A stretch of 64,000 bases of DNA from Algoriphagus oliviformis (GTDB lineage Bacteria > Bacteroidota > Bacteroidia > Cytophagales > Cyclobacteriaceae), in contig NZ_JAFKCT010000009.1 in the NCBI RefSeq assembly GCF_017254915.1, positions 124,001 to 188,000 of the forward strand, in the 5' to 3' direction. A program made the position numbers and the translations under genes. Each line of letters opens with the position of its first letter. The stretch's first letter is position 1. Below the pieces are notes generated by a model. That model was not told the origin of the DNA and searched no databases. It saw only the letters and a program-made list of their open reading frames with translations. Below, in pieces: positions 1 to 8,776 of this stretch.

Positions 1-132
1 TGGGGATTCACTGGGGACATGGAGTACCCCATGAATCTAATGATCCCGCTCATGGGGATGAAAGAATCCATCTCGGCGGACTTGGCCGAAGGACTCGCCA
101 ATCTCAAGGTTTTGCTGGAAAATGGAAACTAG
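1..132 (+). CDS. SRPBCC-family protein, C-terminal end (partial)
   Basis: The last 43 codons of a gene that begins before the window; frame 1 is open from base 1 to TAG at 130-132. The piece reads WGFTGDMEYPMNLMIPLMGM followed by a helix-like tail ending LKVLLENGN. This pattern, a strand with paired Met/Pro and then a long C-terminal helix with GLANLK, is the usual end of START/SRPBCC (polyketide cyclase-like) helix-grip proteins in Bacteroidota. Ligand and role cannot be told from this piece. A strong terminator follows 40 bases later. Confidence 0.6.
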   Translation, partial: WGFTGDMEYPMNLMIPLMGMKESISADLAEGLANLKVLLENGN

Positions 133-172
133 CCCTCGGACTTCACCACGCGACTTTCTGCGTATTAAAAAA

Positions 173-197
173 GGCCTCCGGAATCCGGAGGCCTTTT
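173..197 (+). terminator. Rho-independent terminator after the SRPBCC gene
   Basis: Perfect 9-bp stem GGCCTCCGG/CCGGAGGCC with an AAT loop (173-193), followed by TTTT and preceded by a run of A, so it may work in both directions. Confidence 0.85.
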
Positions 198-262
198 AAT
201 TGTTGGCTTTCGCCTGATTTAAAACTTAACACTATTCAAATTTCCATTAAAAAAAGAGGTAA

Positions 263-288
263 AAAAATACCCTGTACAGGGTATTTTT
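263..288. promoter_or_regulatory. Palindromic operator-like site, copy 1
   Basis: Perfect palindrome with core TACCCTGTACAGGGTA (268-283) flanked by A5 and T5. Near-identical sites lie at 5532-5557 and 46525-46550, both non-coding. The layout, two TACCC(T/A)G heptamers on opposite strands separated by TA, resembles the 7-2-7 sites of NarL/FixJ-type response regulators; that assignment is inference. A 13-base direct repeat TTTTTCATGTAAA starts in its right arm (284-296) and recurs at 325-337. Confidence 0.55.
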
Positions 289-400
289 CATGTAAATATG
301 AAATTAGTTAGGTGTTTTTGGCAGTTTTTCATGTAAAAAATCAAATTTCGGGTCTTACTTCCCTAAAATTTTTCCAAATTGAAATTTCCAAATCATAAGT

Positions 401-463
401 CCCGAGTGGCCTCTTAAGGCCTTGGGTTTCCGACATGCGGAGGCAGGTTTTCGCCTCGTCGGG
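401..463 (+). other. Two adjacent hairpins in a long non-coding leader
   Basis: The stretch 133-749 has no convincing gene; a 76-codon open frame at 487-717 has no family signature. Hairpin 1 pairs GGCCT (408-412) with AGGCC (417-421), closed by CCC (401-403) and GGG (424-426). Hairpin 2 pairs CCGAC (430-434) with GTCGG (458-462) and GAGGC (440-444) with GCCTC (453-457) around a small bulge. It could be a structured leader, a small RNA or a degenerate repeat; strand is not settled. Confidence 0.3.
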
Positions 464-646
464 AGAAACTGTCCTTTCCCAACAAAATGACCAGAGGATA
501 TGAGTGGCCGTCACTGAGCGGCGACCTTGTTAATTTTGCAATTTGCCACTTTTACGGATCATTTTTCCAGTATCAGGGCTCCTCACCATTTCTTTTTGGG
601 AATATTAACCATCCAAAAAAAATAACGCTTCCGTTTAGGAATGGCG

Positions 647-681
647 TTTGCTTTAAAGTGCACAGTTTTTATTTACTTTGC
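647..681 (+). promoter_or_regulatory. Bacteroidota-type promoter for the lipoprotein/LRR operon
   Basis: A -33 TTTG (647-650) and a -7 TTACTTTGC (673-681; consensus TAnnTTTG) are separated by 22 nt, slightly longer than the usual 19-21. They lie about 70 nt before the first start codon at 750. Confidence 0.5.
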
Positions 682-749
682 ACGCAAATAAAATCGCCCC
701 AATCCGGCAATCTTTAGTCCAATTCTTAAAAACCTAATTTATTAAAAAG

Positions 750-1220
750 ATGAAACAATCCTTGTTCGCTTTTTCGCTGAGAAAAACCCTGTTCCTGGCA
801 CTGTTTGCCATGTTGGCAATGGGTGCTTGCAAAAGCAAAAAGAAAGCTGTACAGCCCGCCCCGACTCCCGCCCCGGTAGAAGAGGTCACCAAGCCTACCC
901 CTCCTCCAGCACCGACTAGATCTGCGGAAGAGATCGCTGCCGAAAAACTCGAAAACTACTTCAATGCAGTAGCTGCAGCAGGAAGCGTCAATGCCGCCAA
1001 CCAGTCCATCCAAGAGACTTTGGCTATGTTTTCCAATCAGGAGACTCCGGTTTTGATCGTGATCCACGAGGAAAACGGCATCAAGGACTACGATGAGCCT
1101 ACCACTATCAAGAAGTACCTGGAATACCTGAAAGACACCAAGAAAAACCTCAATTACATCTCTGACATCAGAATGGACGCCAGCGGTAAAGTGTCTGAAT
1201 TGGAACTGAGAAGAAAGTAA
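750..1220 (+). CDS. Small lipoprotein with Pro-rich linker, unknown function
   Basis: 156 residues. An N-terminal signal of about 26 residues ends in a lipobox-like MGAC with Cys27, followed by KSKKK and a Pro/Ala-rich linker to about residue 50, so the protein is probably lipid-anchored. The rest (about 57-156) has the pattern YFNAV…ETLAMF…IKKYLEYLK seen more fully in the next gene and in the N-terminus of the LRR protein at 2646-5096, suggesting a shared small module, perhaps NTF2-like. First gene of a four-gene co-directional run, with 27 nt to the next start. No family is recognised and no function is proposed. The ATG follows a -33/-7 promoter. Confidence 0.75.
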   Translation: MKQSLFAFSLRKTLFLALFAMLAMGACKSKKKAVQPAPTPAPVEEVTKPTPPPAPTRSAEEIAAEKLENYFNAVAAAGSVNAANQSIQETLAMFSNQETPVLIVIHEENGIKDYDEPTTIKKYLEYLKDTKKNLNYISDIRMDASGKVSELELRRK

Positions 1221-1247
1221 AAAACCACCCCGAAAATCTGATTTAAC

Positions 1248-1823
1248 ATGAAAAATAAATTTATTCTCTTCCTGGGACTGTTCCTCTCCGCTTCCGTAGC
1301 GGTAATGGCTCAGGACAACATCAGCCCAGCCAGAAAGCAGGCAATCGACTCCCTGGCCCTTGAAAAAGTAAAGGACCTCTCCAAGTACATCTCCATCATC
1401 GGCAGCAAAGAGACACAATTCTCCGAGGCCAACCGCGTTATGGATAGAGCTGAAGAGCTTTTCGCTCCGGGTGCTGAGATGGGCGTATCCTCCATCAACA
1501 CCCAAGAGATCGCTTACTACAAAGTAAGAAGATACTTCGAGCGTCTGATGGCTCTGAACTACGACCGAGTGAACATCACCTGGTACGACATCCAGTACAT
1601 CTCTGACCTGGAAAGACAGCCCGACGGCCGATATGTAGGCGTGATCACTATCTACCAGAGATTTGAGGGTACTTCTATCGAAACCGGCATGAACTACAAA
1701 GACACCACCAAAAAGGACATCACGATCTACGTCGAGAAAAAGCAGACTCAGATCGCCGGTCGTACCATCGAGTTTTGGGATGTCATGCTTGGTGACGTGA
1801 GAGTGACTGAAACCTCCGCATGA
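1248..1823 (+). CDS. Exported protein of unknown function
   Basis: 191 residues with a signal peptide (KNKF, hydrophobic stretch, cleavage after VMA near residue 21). The mature part contains VKDLSKYISIIGSKET, then a helix ending in LF, then YYKVRRYF and a β-rich C-terminal half. The same order of features appears in residues ~25-185 of the LRR protein two genes on (GSSET, IIIRESYLKIF, YMKDIEFFY). I infer a common periplasmic module of about 150 residues. The stop overlaps the next start (ATGA), so translation is probably coupled. Confidence 0.8.
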   Translation: MKNKFILFLGLFLSASVAVMAQDNISPARKQAIDSLALEKVKDLSKYISIIGSKETQFSEANRVMDRAEELFAPGAEMGVSSINTQEIAYYKVRRYFERLMALNYDRVNITWYDIQYISDLERQPDGRYVGVITIYQRFEGTSIETGMNYKDTTKKDITIYVEKKQTQIAGRTIEFWDVMLGDVRVTETSA

Positions 1824-2659
1824 GAAAAACCTTTCTGATTATTGCGTTCTTTATCGCAATCATCTCTAATGTTCCGGGGCAAGGCATAGGCAGCCCCGGA
1901 ACTATTAAGGATGATGGCAGATTCACCGCTTCCACGAAGCAGCTCAACCAATTTTTTCGAAGATTCAACGGCGAGGAGTCCGTGGACGGTACCGTCCGAT
2001 TCTATCCCGGAGATTCCCTCTACCGAAACCTTCCCCTCAGGAAGGGATTTCTCAGCGTCCTTTTCGACAACCAGACCTCCTCGATTTCCCCGGATCTGAA
2101 AAACCAGTTTACCCAAAACGTCCTTTCCGACGTGTATCCGCATTACCTCAATTTCCACAGGGAAGGCTGGTATGCAGAGGTGGAGACTGCTTTTCTCTTC
2201 AAGGGAAAAAGGGAGAAAGTCACTCTCATCATGAAAATCCAGTCCGAAGGGCTGGGCTATGAGTGGGTGATCGACCAGGTCATCTTTGACCCGTTCAAAA
2301 ATCTCTTCAACAAACCCGTGGGGGACGGCAAGGACTTCCTGCATCCCCTGAGCCATGAATTGGGTTTCATGAACCTCCGACGGGCATTTCAGGACTCCAA
2401 TCTGCCCGAGTCTTTTACCGCCAATTCCTACAAGCCGGATTATCTGGCAATCTTCTTGTATGAGATGAAGCAAAACAACCTCCGATTTGAAACGGTCACG
2501 GGTCTGAAGTTTCACTTCTTCCAGATCCAAGGCTGGTACTTCGAGGTGAACCAATTCAACCGCCCCGGCTTCAACACCGGCTGGCTGATCTCCAATCTGG
2601 TGAGACTCGGCCCAGGCGACAAAGAGACTATTCTCAAGTACATCTATGATCAGGAGTAG
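1820..2659 (+). CDS. Exported protein of unknown function
   Basis: 279 residues with an N-terminal signal (RKTF, then about 15 hydrophobic residues). The mature protein alternates aromatic-rich β-like segments (FHREGWYAEVETAF, KFHFFQIQGWYFEV) with helices and has no motif I recognise. It begins at the ATGA overlap with the upstream gene and its end overlaps the downstream start by 14 nt, tying it to this operon. A role in the envelope is inferred only from export and context. Confidence 0.75.
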   Translation: MRKTFLIIAFFIAIISNVPGQGIGSPGTIKDDGRFTASTKQLNQFFRRFNGEESVDGTVRFYPGDSLYRNLPLRKGFLSVLFDNQTSSISPDLKNQFTQNVLSDVYPHYLNFHREGWYAEVETAFLFKGKREKVTLIMKIQSEGLGYEWVIDQVIFDPFKNLFNKPVGDGKDFLHPLSHELGFMNLRRAFQDSNLPESFTANSYKPDYLAIFLYEMKQNNLRFETVTGLKFHFFQIQGWYFEVNQFNRPGFNTGWLISNLVRLGPGDKETILKYIYDQE

Positions 2660-5096
2660 ACATTTACTGTTTTCAGCTCTTTTCTTCCTGCTTCACCTTT
2701 CGCTGAGTGCCCAGACTATCAAGGGCTACAGCAAGGAGCAAGTGCAGGAGTTTTCCTCCAAAGTGGAAGACCAAGTCAGGTTTTTGGAGTACCTGCTCAA
2801 CACCGTGGGCAGCTCGGAGACCTCAGCCAGAGACAAAGACATCATCATCCGCGAGAGCTATCTGAAGATCTTTCGCGATGAAAAGGTACAGGTGGAGGAT
2901 GACCTCCTGCTGGACCGAAAGGTCGTGACCAACAAGGACGTCACCGCCTACATGAAAGACATCGAGTTTTTCTACAAAAACGTCGAGTTCAAGTTTAAGA
3001 TCCGGGAGGTAAAGCCTTCCCAAAAGGACAACGGGGATGTGTTCTTCCTAGCCTCGCTGGATCGGACTATCTCCGCCACCACCCTGTCCGGGGAAAAAAT
3101 CACCAACACGAAGCCCCGCTTTGTGGAAGTCAATCTTCAGGAAAAATCCCAGGACCTAAAGATCGTCAGCGTCTATACGACCAAAGTAAGCCGCGATGAG
3201 GAGCTCAACGCCTGGTGGAACGGGCTGGGCTCGCCTTGGAAAAACTACTTCAAGGAGCGCTTTGATATGGCCCCCGAAGATTCCGTGACCTTGGATTGGC
3301 TCTACCGCTTCGTCAGCGTGGACTCTCTGGACATCTCCGGTCGCCGCGAGATCTTCGGACTCCAGGCGCTGTCCGAACTTCGGGATTTGAAAGTGATGGA
3401 CATCTCCAATACGGCAATTACAGACCTGGGCCCCATCTCCAACGTCACCTTTTTGGAGAGCCTCAACCTCACCAATACGCCTACTTCTGACATCCAGTTC
3501 ATCAAGTATTCCGATAGACTGAAGCATCTGGATATCTCCAATACCCGGATAGAGGACATCTCCCAGCTGCTCAACCTCAAGAGTCTGATTTCACTCAAGG
3601 CGGAAAATACGCCGATCATGGGTTTTGCCGTGCTCAACGAGTTTAAAAACCTGACCCATCTCGACCTAGCAGGCTCCGGCTTCAACAACGTCGAAAACAT
3701 CAAGGACCTCAACAAGCTCGAGAGCCTCAATCTCAGCGGAAACTACATGATCAACTTCTCGGCGCTGTCCGGTCTCAGCTCCCTGAAAAGTCTGGACCTC
3801 TCCAAGTCCAACCTCCAGGATGTGAGTCCGCTGAAAGGCTTGACAAACTTGGAGTTGCTGGATATATCCGAGACCCAGGTCGCCGATATTGCACCTCTGG
3901 AGTCGCTGGCCAATCTGAAGAAAGTTTCCGCCGACGAAACGAAACTCACTCCGGCTGCGGCAGACAACTTTGTGAGAAAAAAGCCCAGCGTGCTGCTGAT
4001 CCACCATGTCAAGGATTTGGAAAGCTGGTGGGCGGGTCTTTCCGCGGAGTGGAAGGCTGCTTTGAAAAAGAACAATCCGCAAATCACCAACGACAATCCC
4101 GGTATCGAGACCCTCACCCAGACCGTGACCCTGCCTGAGCTCAGCCTGCAAGGCGACAGCATCACGGATCTCGTTCCGATCACCAGATTTGTCAACTTGT
4201 CCAGCATCGATTTCTCCGACAATCCGGTTTCCGATCTCTTCCCGCTCAGCGAGGTGAAGACGCTGGTGTCACTGGTGGGGAAAAATACCCAAGTGGCAGA
4301 CCTGTCCATGCTGAGGGAAAATGAGCTGCTGGAGCACATAGACCTGGAGGGTAGCCCCGTGGCTGGCATCCGGGGTGTCACAGCGCTGTCCAAGCTCACC
4401 TACCTGAACGTGGACGGATCGGGGATTTCTGGTGACGAAGTGGCGGAAGTACTGATACAGATGCCAGACCTCATCGTGGTATATCGATCCGAAGACCTTG
4501 CCTCTTGGTGGCAGGGACTGGATCCACGCTGGAAGGATACGTTTCGTGGAAAGTATTCCCTTGGCGAGGATCCCGATACCAAGCAACTGCACCAGCTGGC
4601 CAGCAGGCCAGAGCTGAAGTTTGAGCGTGCCAATATTCCAGACCTCACCGCACTCGCAGTCTTCGATAATTTGAGAAGCCTGGAGGTTTTTGACGCCCCG
4701 ATTTCTTCCGTTGCACCGCTGAGTGGACTCAACTTGCTGACCAAGCTCCGCCTTTCACAGGTGGCTGTGACGGATTTTCTGCCGCTTTCGGGCTTGGGAC
4801 TCTTGGAAGACCTAGACCTCTCCAATACCGGGATTGAGGACCTTTCCCCCATCTCCAACCTGCGACAGCTAAGAAAGCTCAACATATCCGGAACCAACCT
4901 AAGGACGCTCAAGGGGCTGGAAGGCCTCACTGCGCTCGAAGAGTTGGATGTGGCCAGCACCAACCTTCGTTCCCTGAAGCCTCTGGACGGGATCTCAAGC
5001 CTGAGAAAGCTCTCCTGCTTCAATACCAACCTCAGTTCGCGAGCAGTAGATTCTTTCCGCTCTTCGCATCCGGACTGTGAGGTGAGATACTATTGA
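2646..5096 (+). CDS. Exported leucine-rich-repeat protein with three WWxGL-LRR blocks
   Basis: 816 residues; signal peptide cleaved after about residue 22. Residues ~25-185 carry the module shared with the gene at 1248-1823. Then come three blocks, each opening with LxxWWxGLxxxWK (W190/W191, W461/W462, W621/W622) and continuing with leucine-rich repeats of the LxxLxxLxLSxTxIxDLSPL type, about 22 residues each and internalin-like. The first block is the longest. LRRs of this kind bind proteins or peptides; the WW motif seems to mark the cap of each block. The ligand is unknown. Last gene of the operon, followed by a terminator. Confidence 0.85.
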   Translation: MIRSRHLLFSALFFLLHLSLSAQTIKGYSKEQVQEFSSKVEDQVRFLEYLLNTVGSSETSARDKDIIIRESYLKIFRDEKVQVEDDLLLDRKVVTNKDVTAYMKDIEFFYKNVEFKFKIREVKPSQKDNGDVFFLASLDRTISATTLSGEKITNTKPRFVEVNLQEKSQDLKIVSVYTTKVSRDEELNAWWNGLGSPWKNYFKERFDMAPEDSVTLDWLYRFVSVDSLDISGRREIFGLQALSELRDLKVMDISNTAITDLGPISNVTFLESLNLTNTPTSDIQFIKYSDRLKHLDISNTRIEDISQLLNLKSLISLKAENTPIMGFAVLNEFKNLTHLDLAGSGFNNVENIKDLNKLESLNLSGNYMINFSALSGLSSLKSLDLSKSNLQDVSPLKGLTNLELLDISETQVADIAPLESLANLKKVSADETKLTPAAADNFVRKKPSVLLIHHVKDLESWWAGLSAEWKAALKKNNPQITNDNPGIETLTQTVTLPELSLQGDSITDLVPITRFVNLSSIDFSDNPVSDLFPLSEVKTLVSLVGKNTQVADLSMLRENELLEHIDLEGSPVAGIRGVTALSKLTYLNVDGSGISGDEVAEVLIQMPDLIVVYRSEDLASWWQGLDPRWKDTFRGKYSLGEDPDTKQLHQLASRPELKFERANIPDLTALAVFDNLRSLEVFDAPISSVAPLSGLNLLTKLRLSQVAVTDFLPLSGLGLLEDLDLSNTGIEDLSPISNLRQLRKLNISGTNLRTLKGLEGLTALEELDVASTNLRSLKPLDGISSLRKLSCFNTNLSSRAVDSFRSSHPDCEVRYY

Positions 5097-5139
5097 CCTT
5101 TCTTTCGGTTTCTATACCGAAAAGTACATTTCTGCAAAG

Positions 5140-5160
5140 GGCTCTTCGGAGCCTTTTTTT
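5140..5160 (+). terminator. Terminator of the LRR operon
   Basis: Stem GGCTC/GAGCC with a TTCG tetraloop (5140-5153) followed by seven T, 44 nt after the stop codon of the LRR gene. Confidence 0.85.
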
Positions 5161-5783
5161 GTTTTCCCTATTCCAAAGTCACCCTGTTTAAAGTCGCTGG
5201 CAACAAGGGACATTGGCTCCCCAATTTCCTGGTTCTTGCGGATTTCTGATGAACTAGCGTAGAGGTGTTGGTAGTGATGGGGTAAAAAAAAAGTGTTACC
5301 CGGCACCGCTGGATAACACTCTTCAAGCTTTTGTCGATCCCAAATCGCGCCTGCTGAACTGATCGGAAAATTGACTTTCCAGCTGGCCTGAGAAATCACT
5401 CCGCGGTCTGCGGAAGCAAAAGATAAAGGGGGAAAAAAGTGCTAAAAAAAATCCCTTTGATATTTTTTATAAAAAGTGATGAGAAAAGTTGCTTAATCAC
5501 CCTGACCAAAATTACGCTCTTGCCATTTCCCAAAAATACCCTGTACTGGGTATTTTTTGTTTTTAGGCTTTGAAGTTTTCCACAAAATTGCACTTAACTG
5601 TTGTTGGTTTGTGTATATCTAATTTGTAAAAAATTGAAATTCTTGGGCCTTGGTTCGTGATGATCGAGCTAATAGGGGGTAGGATGGAGTTGGACTTAGC
5701 GCTATGCGCTCAAAGCAGTCTGTAGTGTTGGCGATTTATTCCACGCCACTAGCCAGATCAATCCAATCTCCTTATTTTCGGCC
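5161..5783. other. Non-coding interval with an operator-like palindrome
   Basis: No gene supported. It contains a weak inverted repeat AGTGTTA…TAACACT at about 5292-5320, the palindrome listed separately at 5532-5557, and an AT-rich stretch (5430-5640) that may hold the promoter for the genes starting at 5784. No clean TTTG-N19-TAnnTTTG pair was found. Confidence 0.5.
5532..5557. promoter_or_regulatory. Palindromic operator-like site, copy 2
   Basis: Core TACCCTGTACTGGGTA (5537-5552) between A5 and T5. Its reverse complement is exactly the core of copy 3 (46530-46545), and it differs by one base from the perfect palindrome of copy 1. It lies about 230 nt before the membrane-protein operon. 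Confidence 0.55.
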
Positions 5784-7283
5784 ATGGTGAGGATTTTGGC
5801 AGGCACTTCCCTGGTTTGTATAGCAATGGTACTTGCAGTCGCAAATCGGGGATTTGATATTTCCGACGAGGGCTTGTACGTCTTGTTGGCCGATCCCCTT
5901 CAGGAAAACCAAGCGGGTATTTTCAACTATGACCTGTTTTTTAAACTTCTGTTTCGCGCCACTGGCTATTCGTTTTCCTTGGTTGAGCTGAGGATACTCC
6001 GTCTGCTTAGCTATCTGCTGGGGGCTTGGGCGCTGGCGGCTTTTTGGAAAAACATTCGCTCGGAAGTGAAACTCAGTGCGGAGATGTTTGCCCTTTGCTT
6101 TCTGGGCTTGCTGTTCGGATATGGCTTTCTGCCTCCCACGCTTTCCTACAATTCGCTGGCTGTGGTGCTCCTGTGTTTTTGGCTTTACCACGTTTCCTTT
6201 CCGCAAGCAGATCTTGGGAGGATGCTATTCATCGGTGTCATACTGGGCCTGTTGGTCTATGTGAAGATTTCCCTTGCATTGGTCTTTTATCCCCTCACGC
6301 TTTTTATCCTTTGGAAAAAAACCAGGCCAGCGTCTCTCTTTGCGCTGTTCCTGCCATTGCTTTTGCTGGAGCTGCTGTGCCAGGCGGTGGTAGGGGAGAG
6401 CGCCTCCAGTAGGCTCGCGCTGGGGATTCCTCAGACAGGCCTAAGGCCCGGATACCAAGTCGGGGTGATGCTGAAAGTCATTGCTGTAGGAGTGCTTTGG
6501 ACGCTCCTTCCTGCCGGAGCTTTTGCTTTGCTCGGCTACCTCCGGCGGACGCGCCAAGTCTATTTTTACCTGCTCCTCCTCCCGGTGATCGTGGGGGCCA
6601 TTTGGATTTGTAAGCTCACCAGCATCGCAGAGGAATGGACTCACGTCGTTCTGATTGGGGGGGCTGGACTGCTTGGCTTTTGTTTTGCGTACTACCCCCG
6701 ACTCCCTGTGAAATTTAACCCTTGGGCGGTGCTGCTCTTCCTTTTTCCATACCTCCTGCATTTTGGCAGCAACGTTTACTGGCTAAGGATTGCCGTGCAC
6801 TATGGTGTGTTTTGGATGTTGGGATTGTATTTTTGCTTTGGGCACCTTAGGAAAGAGGTCTTGGTCTTGGCCTCGGTTTTTGCTGTCGTTTTGGTTTTCA
6901 ACGGACTGTGGTGGCATCCTTTTGGACAGGACGAGGCCCTTTGGAAGGAGAAGGTAGCCTGGGTGAGACCCGGAGGAGGACAGGTTTACCTGGATCCGGT
7001 ACTGGTGAAGATCTTGAAAGGGATGGACGGCGACAAGACCGGCGAGCGTGCAGGAGAGCTCCTAGCTATCTACCGGATGCCTGGGCTAGCCTGGCTTTCC
7101 GGGAAGCGGCTGCCAAATACACCCGGGATCTGGGACAGGGAGCAGCTGGATTTTTTCATAAGGCATCAACCTGAGCAGGTGGTTTACAACCAGCAGCAGG
7201 CCCTTCCCGCTGAATGGGTTTTTGGCCATCGGCACGTTCTTGGAACCTATCAGCAGGACAGCCTCATCAAGCTATGGAAGTGA
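5784..7283 (+). CDS. GT-C-like polytopic membrane protein (GT39/83-like)
   Basis: 499 residues with roughly ten hydrophobic segments. After the first membrane span comes FDISDEG (D28-E29). An acidic pair in the first external loop is the usual metal/lipid-phosphate-binding and catalytic feature of GT-C glycosyltransferases that use lipid-linked sugars. A soluble C-terminal part (about 390-499) follows. The acceptor is unknown. The end overlaps the next gene by 10 nt, and three such genes run together, so they probably form one operon. The family assignment is from topology and the acidic motif only. Confidence 0.65.
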   Translation: MVRILAGTSLVCIAMVLAVANRGFDISDEGLYVLLADPLQENQAGIFNYDLFFKLLFRATGYSFSLVELRILRLLSYLLGAWALAAFWKNIRSEVKLSAEMFALCFLGLLFGYGFLPPTLSYNSLAVVLLCFWLYHVSFPQADLGRMLFIGVILGLLVYVKISLALVFYPLTLFILWKKTRPASLFALFLPLLLLELLCQAVVGESASSRLALGIPQTGLRPGYQVGVMLKVIAVGVLWTLLPAGAFALLGYLRRTRQVYFYLLLLPVIVGAIWICKLTSIAEEWTHVVLIGGAGLLGFCFAYYPRLPVKFNPWAVLLFLFPYLLHFGSNVYWLRIAVHYGVFWMLGLYFCFGHLRKEVLVLASVFAVVLVFNGLWWHPFGQDEALWKEKVAWVRPGGGQVYLDPVLVKILKGMDGDKTGERAGELLAIYRMPGLAWLSGKRLPNTPGIWDREQLDFFIRHQPEQVVYNQQQALPAEWVFGHRHVLGTYQQDSLIKLWK

Positions 7284-8776
7284 TCAGAAAGAACAGGCTA
7301 CTTGCTTTTTGGGCAATTGCAGCCGGACTGGCGGCAGTATTGATCTGGCACCTGCCCTGGAGATTCCAGGTCAACGACGACGAGGTGATGATGTGGCTGG
7401 TGTCGGGAGCTTATACGGGAAGGCCAGCGCCCTACGCGGTTTTTCTCCACCCGCTGATGAGCTGGTGCATTTCCGGACTCTATGGCCTTGCCCCTCAGCT
7501 TCCCTGGTATCCATGGCTTTGGTTCCTTGGTATGTTTTCCAGTTTTGTTCTTTTGGCGTCCCTGGTCCAAGACAAGTTTGGTACTGCGCTTCAAGGGCAT
7601 GTTTGGACGCTCTTTCTTTTTGCTTTTTACATCCACTTCCTGTTTTTTCTACAGTTTTCCATTGTCTCAGGCTTTGCGATTTTCGCAGGTTTGCTTGCGA
7701 GGTATGGAACTGTGGGCAAAGGGGGGCAGCAAAAGACCTTCTTCAGGCCGACGGATCTATTTTTGGTCATTGGGTTTCTTGTCAGACCGGAGGTTCTGCT
7801 TCTTTTTTTAATGGGAGTATTCGTGCTTAATCTGCTGTTTTTCAGGGAAAAATGGTTTTTCGGATTGAGTTTTGTTCCCTTTTTGGTAGCCGTCGTCGGC
7901 TACTCGATCAGCTTTGTATGGATAAGCCAATCGGGGCTTTCGGAATTCGAACGAGTGAACAGGCTCAGGTCGCAAGTCTTTGACCATCCAGTCTTGCAAC
8001 TTCAAAAAGAAGAAATCAAGCAGAGCCATCCCGACCTGTATCACTTTTCCAACGGTCTGATCGATTTCCAAAACGATCCCCAGCTGGTCGGACAGCTGCG
8101 GCACTGGAAGCAAGAACTGGACGCGGCTAGATGGGAGGATTTTGGGGCTGGAGCTGTCGCAAAGTCCTTTGGGACCTATGTAGAGCACGAGCATTTCCTG
8201 ATCGGGCTTATGGTTCTTTTCAGCCTGTTTTCCCTGTTTTTTGCGGGGGTCAAGGCTCTCCGGGTGTTGCTCGCGTTGGTGCTTGGAATGCTCGCACTGA
8301 GTCCTTTTTTTCTCCTCAAAGTGCAGATCTACGGATTGGTGTTTTTGGTGCTGATGTTGTCGGTGTTCTGCTTCCTTCCCCATTCACCGGGGCAGCGGCC
8401 AGTTTCATGGCTGTTTGCATCGCTGGTGGTCTTGGCGGTCGTATTTCATTTTCGCTCTTTTTTCCTCAGTTCAGCCAATTGGGTTCCAGCCGAGGGGCTT
8501 GACCAACGCTTGGGTCGATTGCAGGCAGACGGCTACGAGGACATCTTTGTCATTGCCCCAGCCAATGTCTATTCCGAACTGCTTTTTCACAATCCCGGCA
8601 GGTTTAAAGTAATGGGCTGGCCGACACTTTTGGAACAATACCAAGGAAAGCTCCCCTCTGACTCCAGGGCCTATCTGGTGGACTCGGCTACCTATCGGGG
8701 CAACGAGGCGTATTTTGAGGGGGATGAAATGGCCGGATTTGAATCGGGATTGTACCTTTTACTTTCCAGACCATGA
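7274..8776 (+). CDS. GT-C-like polytopic membrane protein
   Basis: 500 residues when started at ATG 7274, which overlaps the upstream gene by 10 nt. Upstream in-frame codons lie within that gene and would put a polar stretch before the first membrane span. The first external loop contains NDDEVMMW (D35-D36-E37), the acidic motif expected of a lipid-linked-sugar glycosyltransferase, then HPLMSW and several hydrophobic spans. A short soluble C-terminal region contains a Rossmann-like fragment (YEDIFVIAPANVYSELL). Substrate unknown. An ATGA overlap joins it to the next gene. Confidence 0.65.
   Translation: MEVIRKNRLLAFWAIAAGLAAVLIWHLPWRFQVNDDEVMMWLVSGAYTGRPAPYAVFLHPLMSWCISGLYGLAPQLPWYPWLWFLGMFSSFVLLASLVQDKFGTALQGHVWTLFLFAFYIHFLFFLQFSIVSGFAIFAGLLARYGTVGKGGQQKTFFRPTDLFLVIGFLVRPEVLLLFLMGVFVLNLLFFREKWFFGLSFVPFLVAVVGYSISFVWISQSGLSEFERVNRLRSQVFDHPVLQLQKEEIKQSHPDLYHFSNGLIDFQNDPQLVGQLRHWKQELDAARWEDFGAGAVAKSFGTYVEHEHFLIGLMVLFSLFSLFFAGVKALRVLLALVLGMLALSPFFLLKVQIYGLVFLVLMLSVFCFLPHSPGQRPVSWLFASLVVLAVVFHFRSFFLSSANWVPAEGLDQRLGRLQADGYEDIFVIAPANVYSELLFHNPGRFKVMGWPTLLEQYQGKLPSDSRAYLVDSATYRGNEAYFEGDEMAGFESGLYLLLSRP

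Noticed and set aside
487..717. 76-codon open frame in the leader region
   Set aside because: No family pattern, odd composition, and it overlaps the predicted promoter of the following operon.
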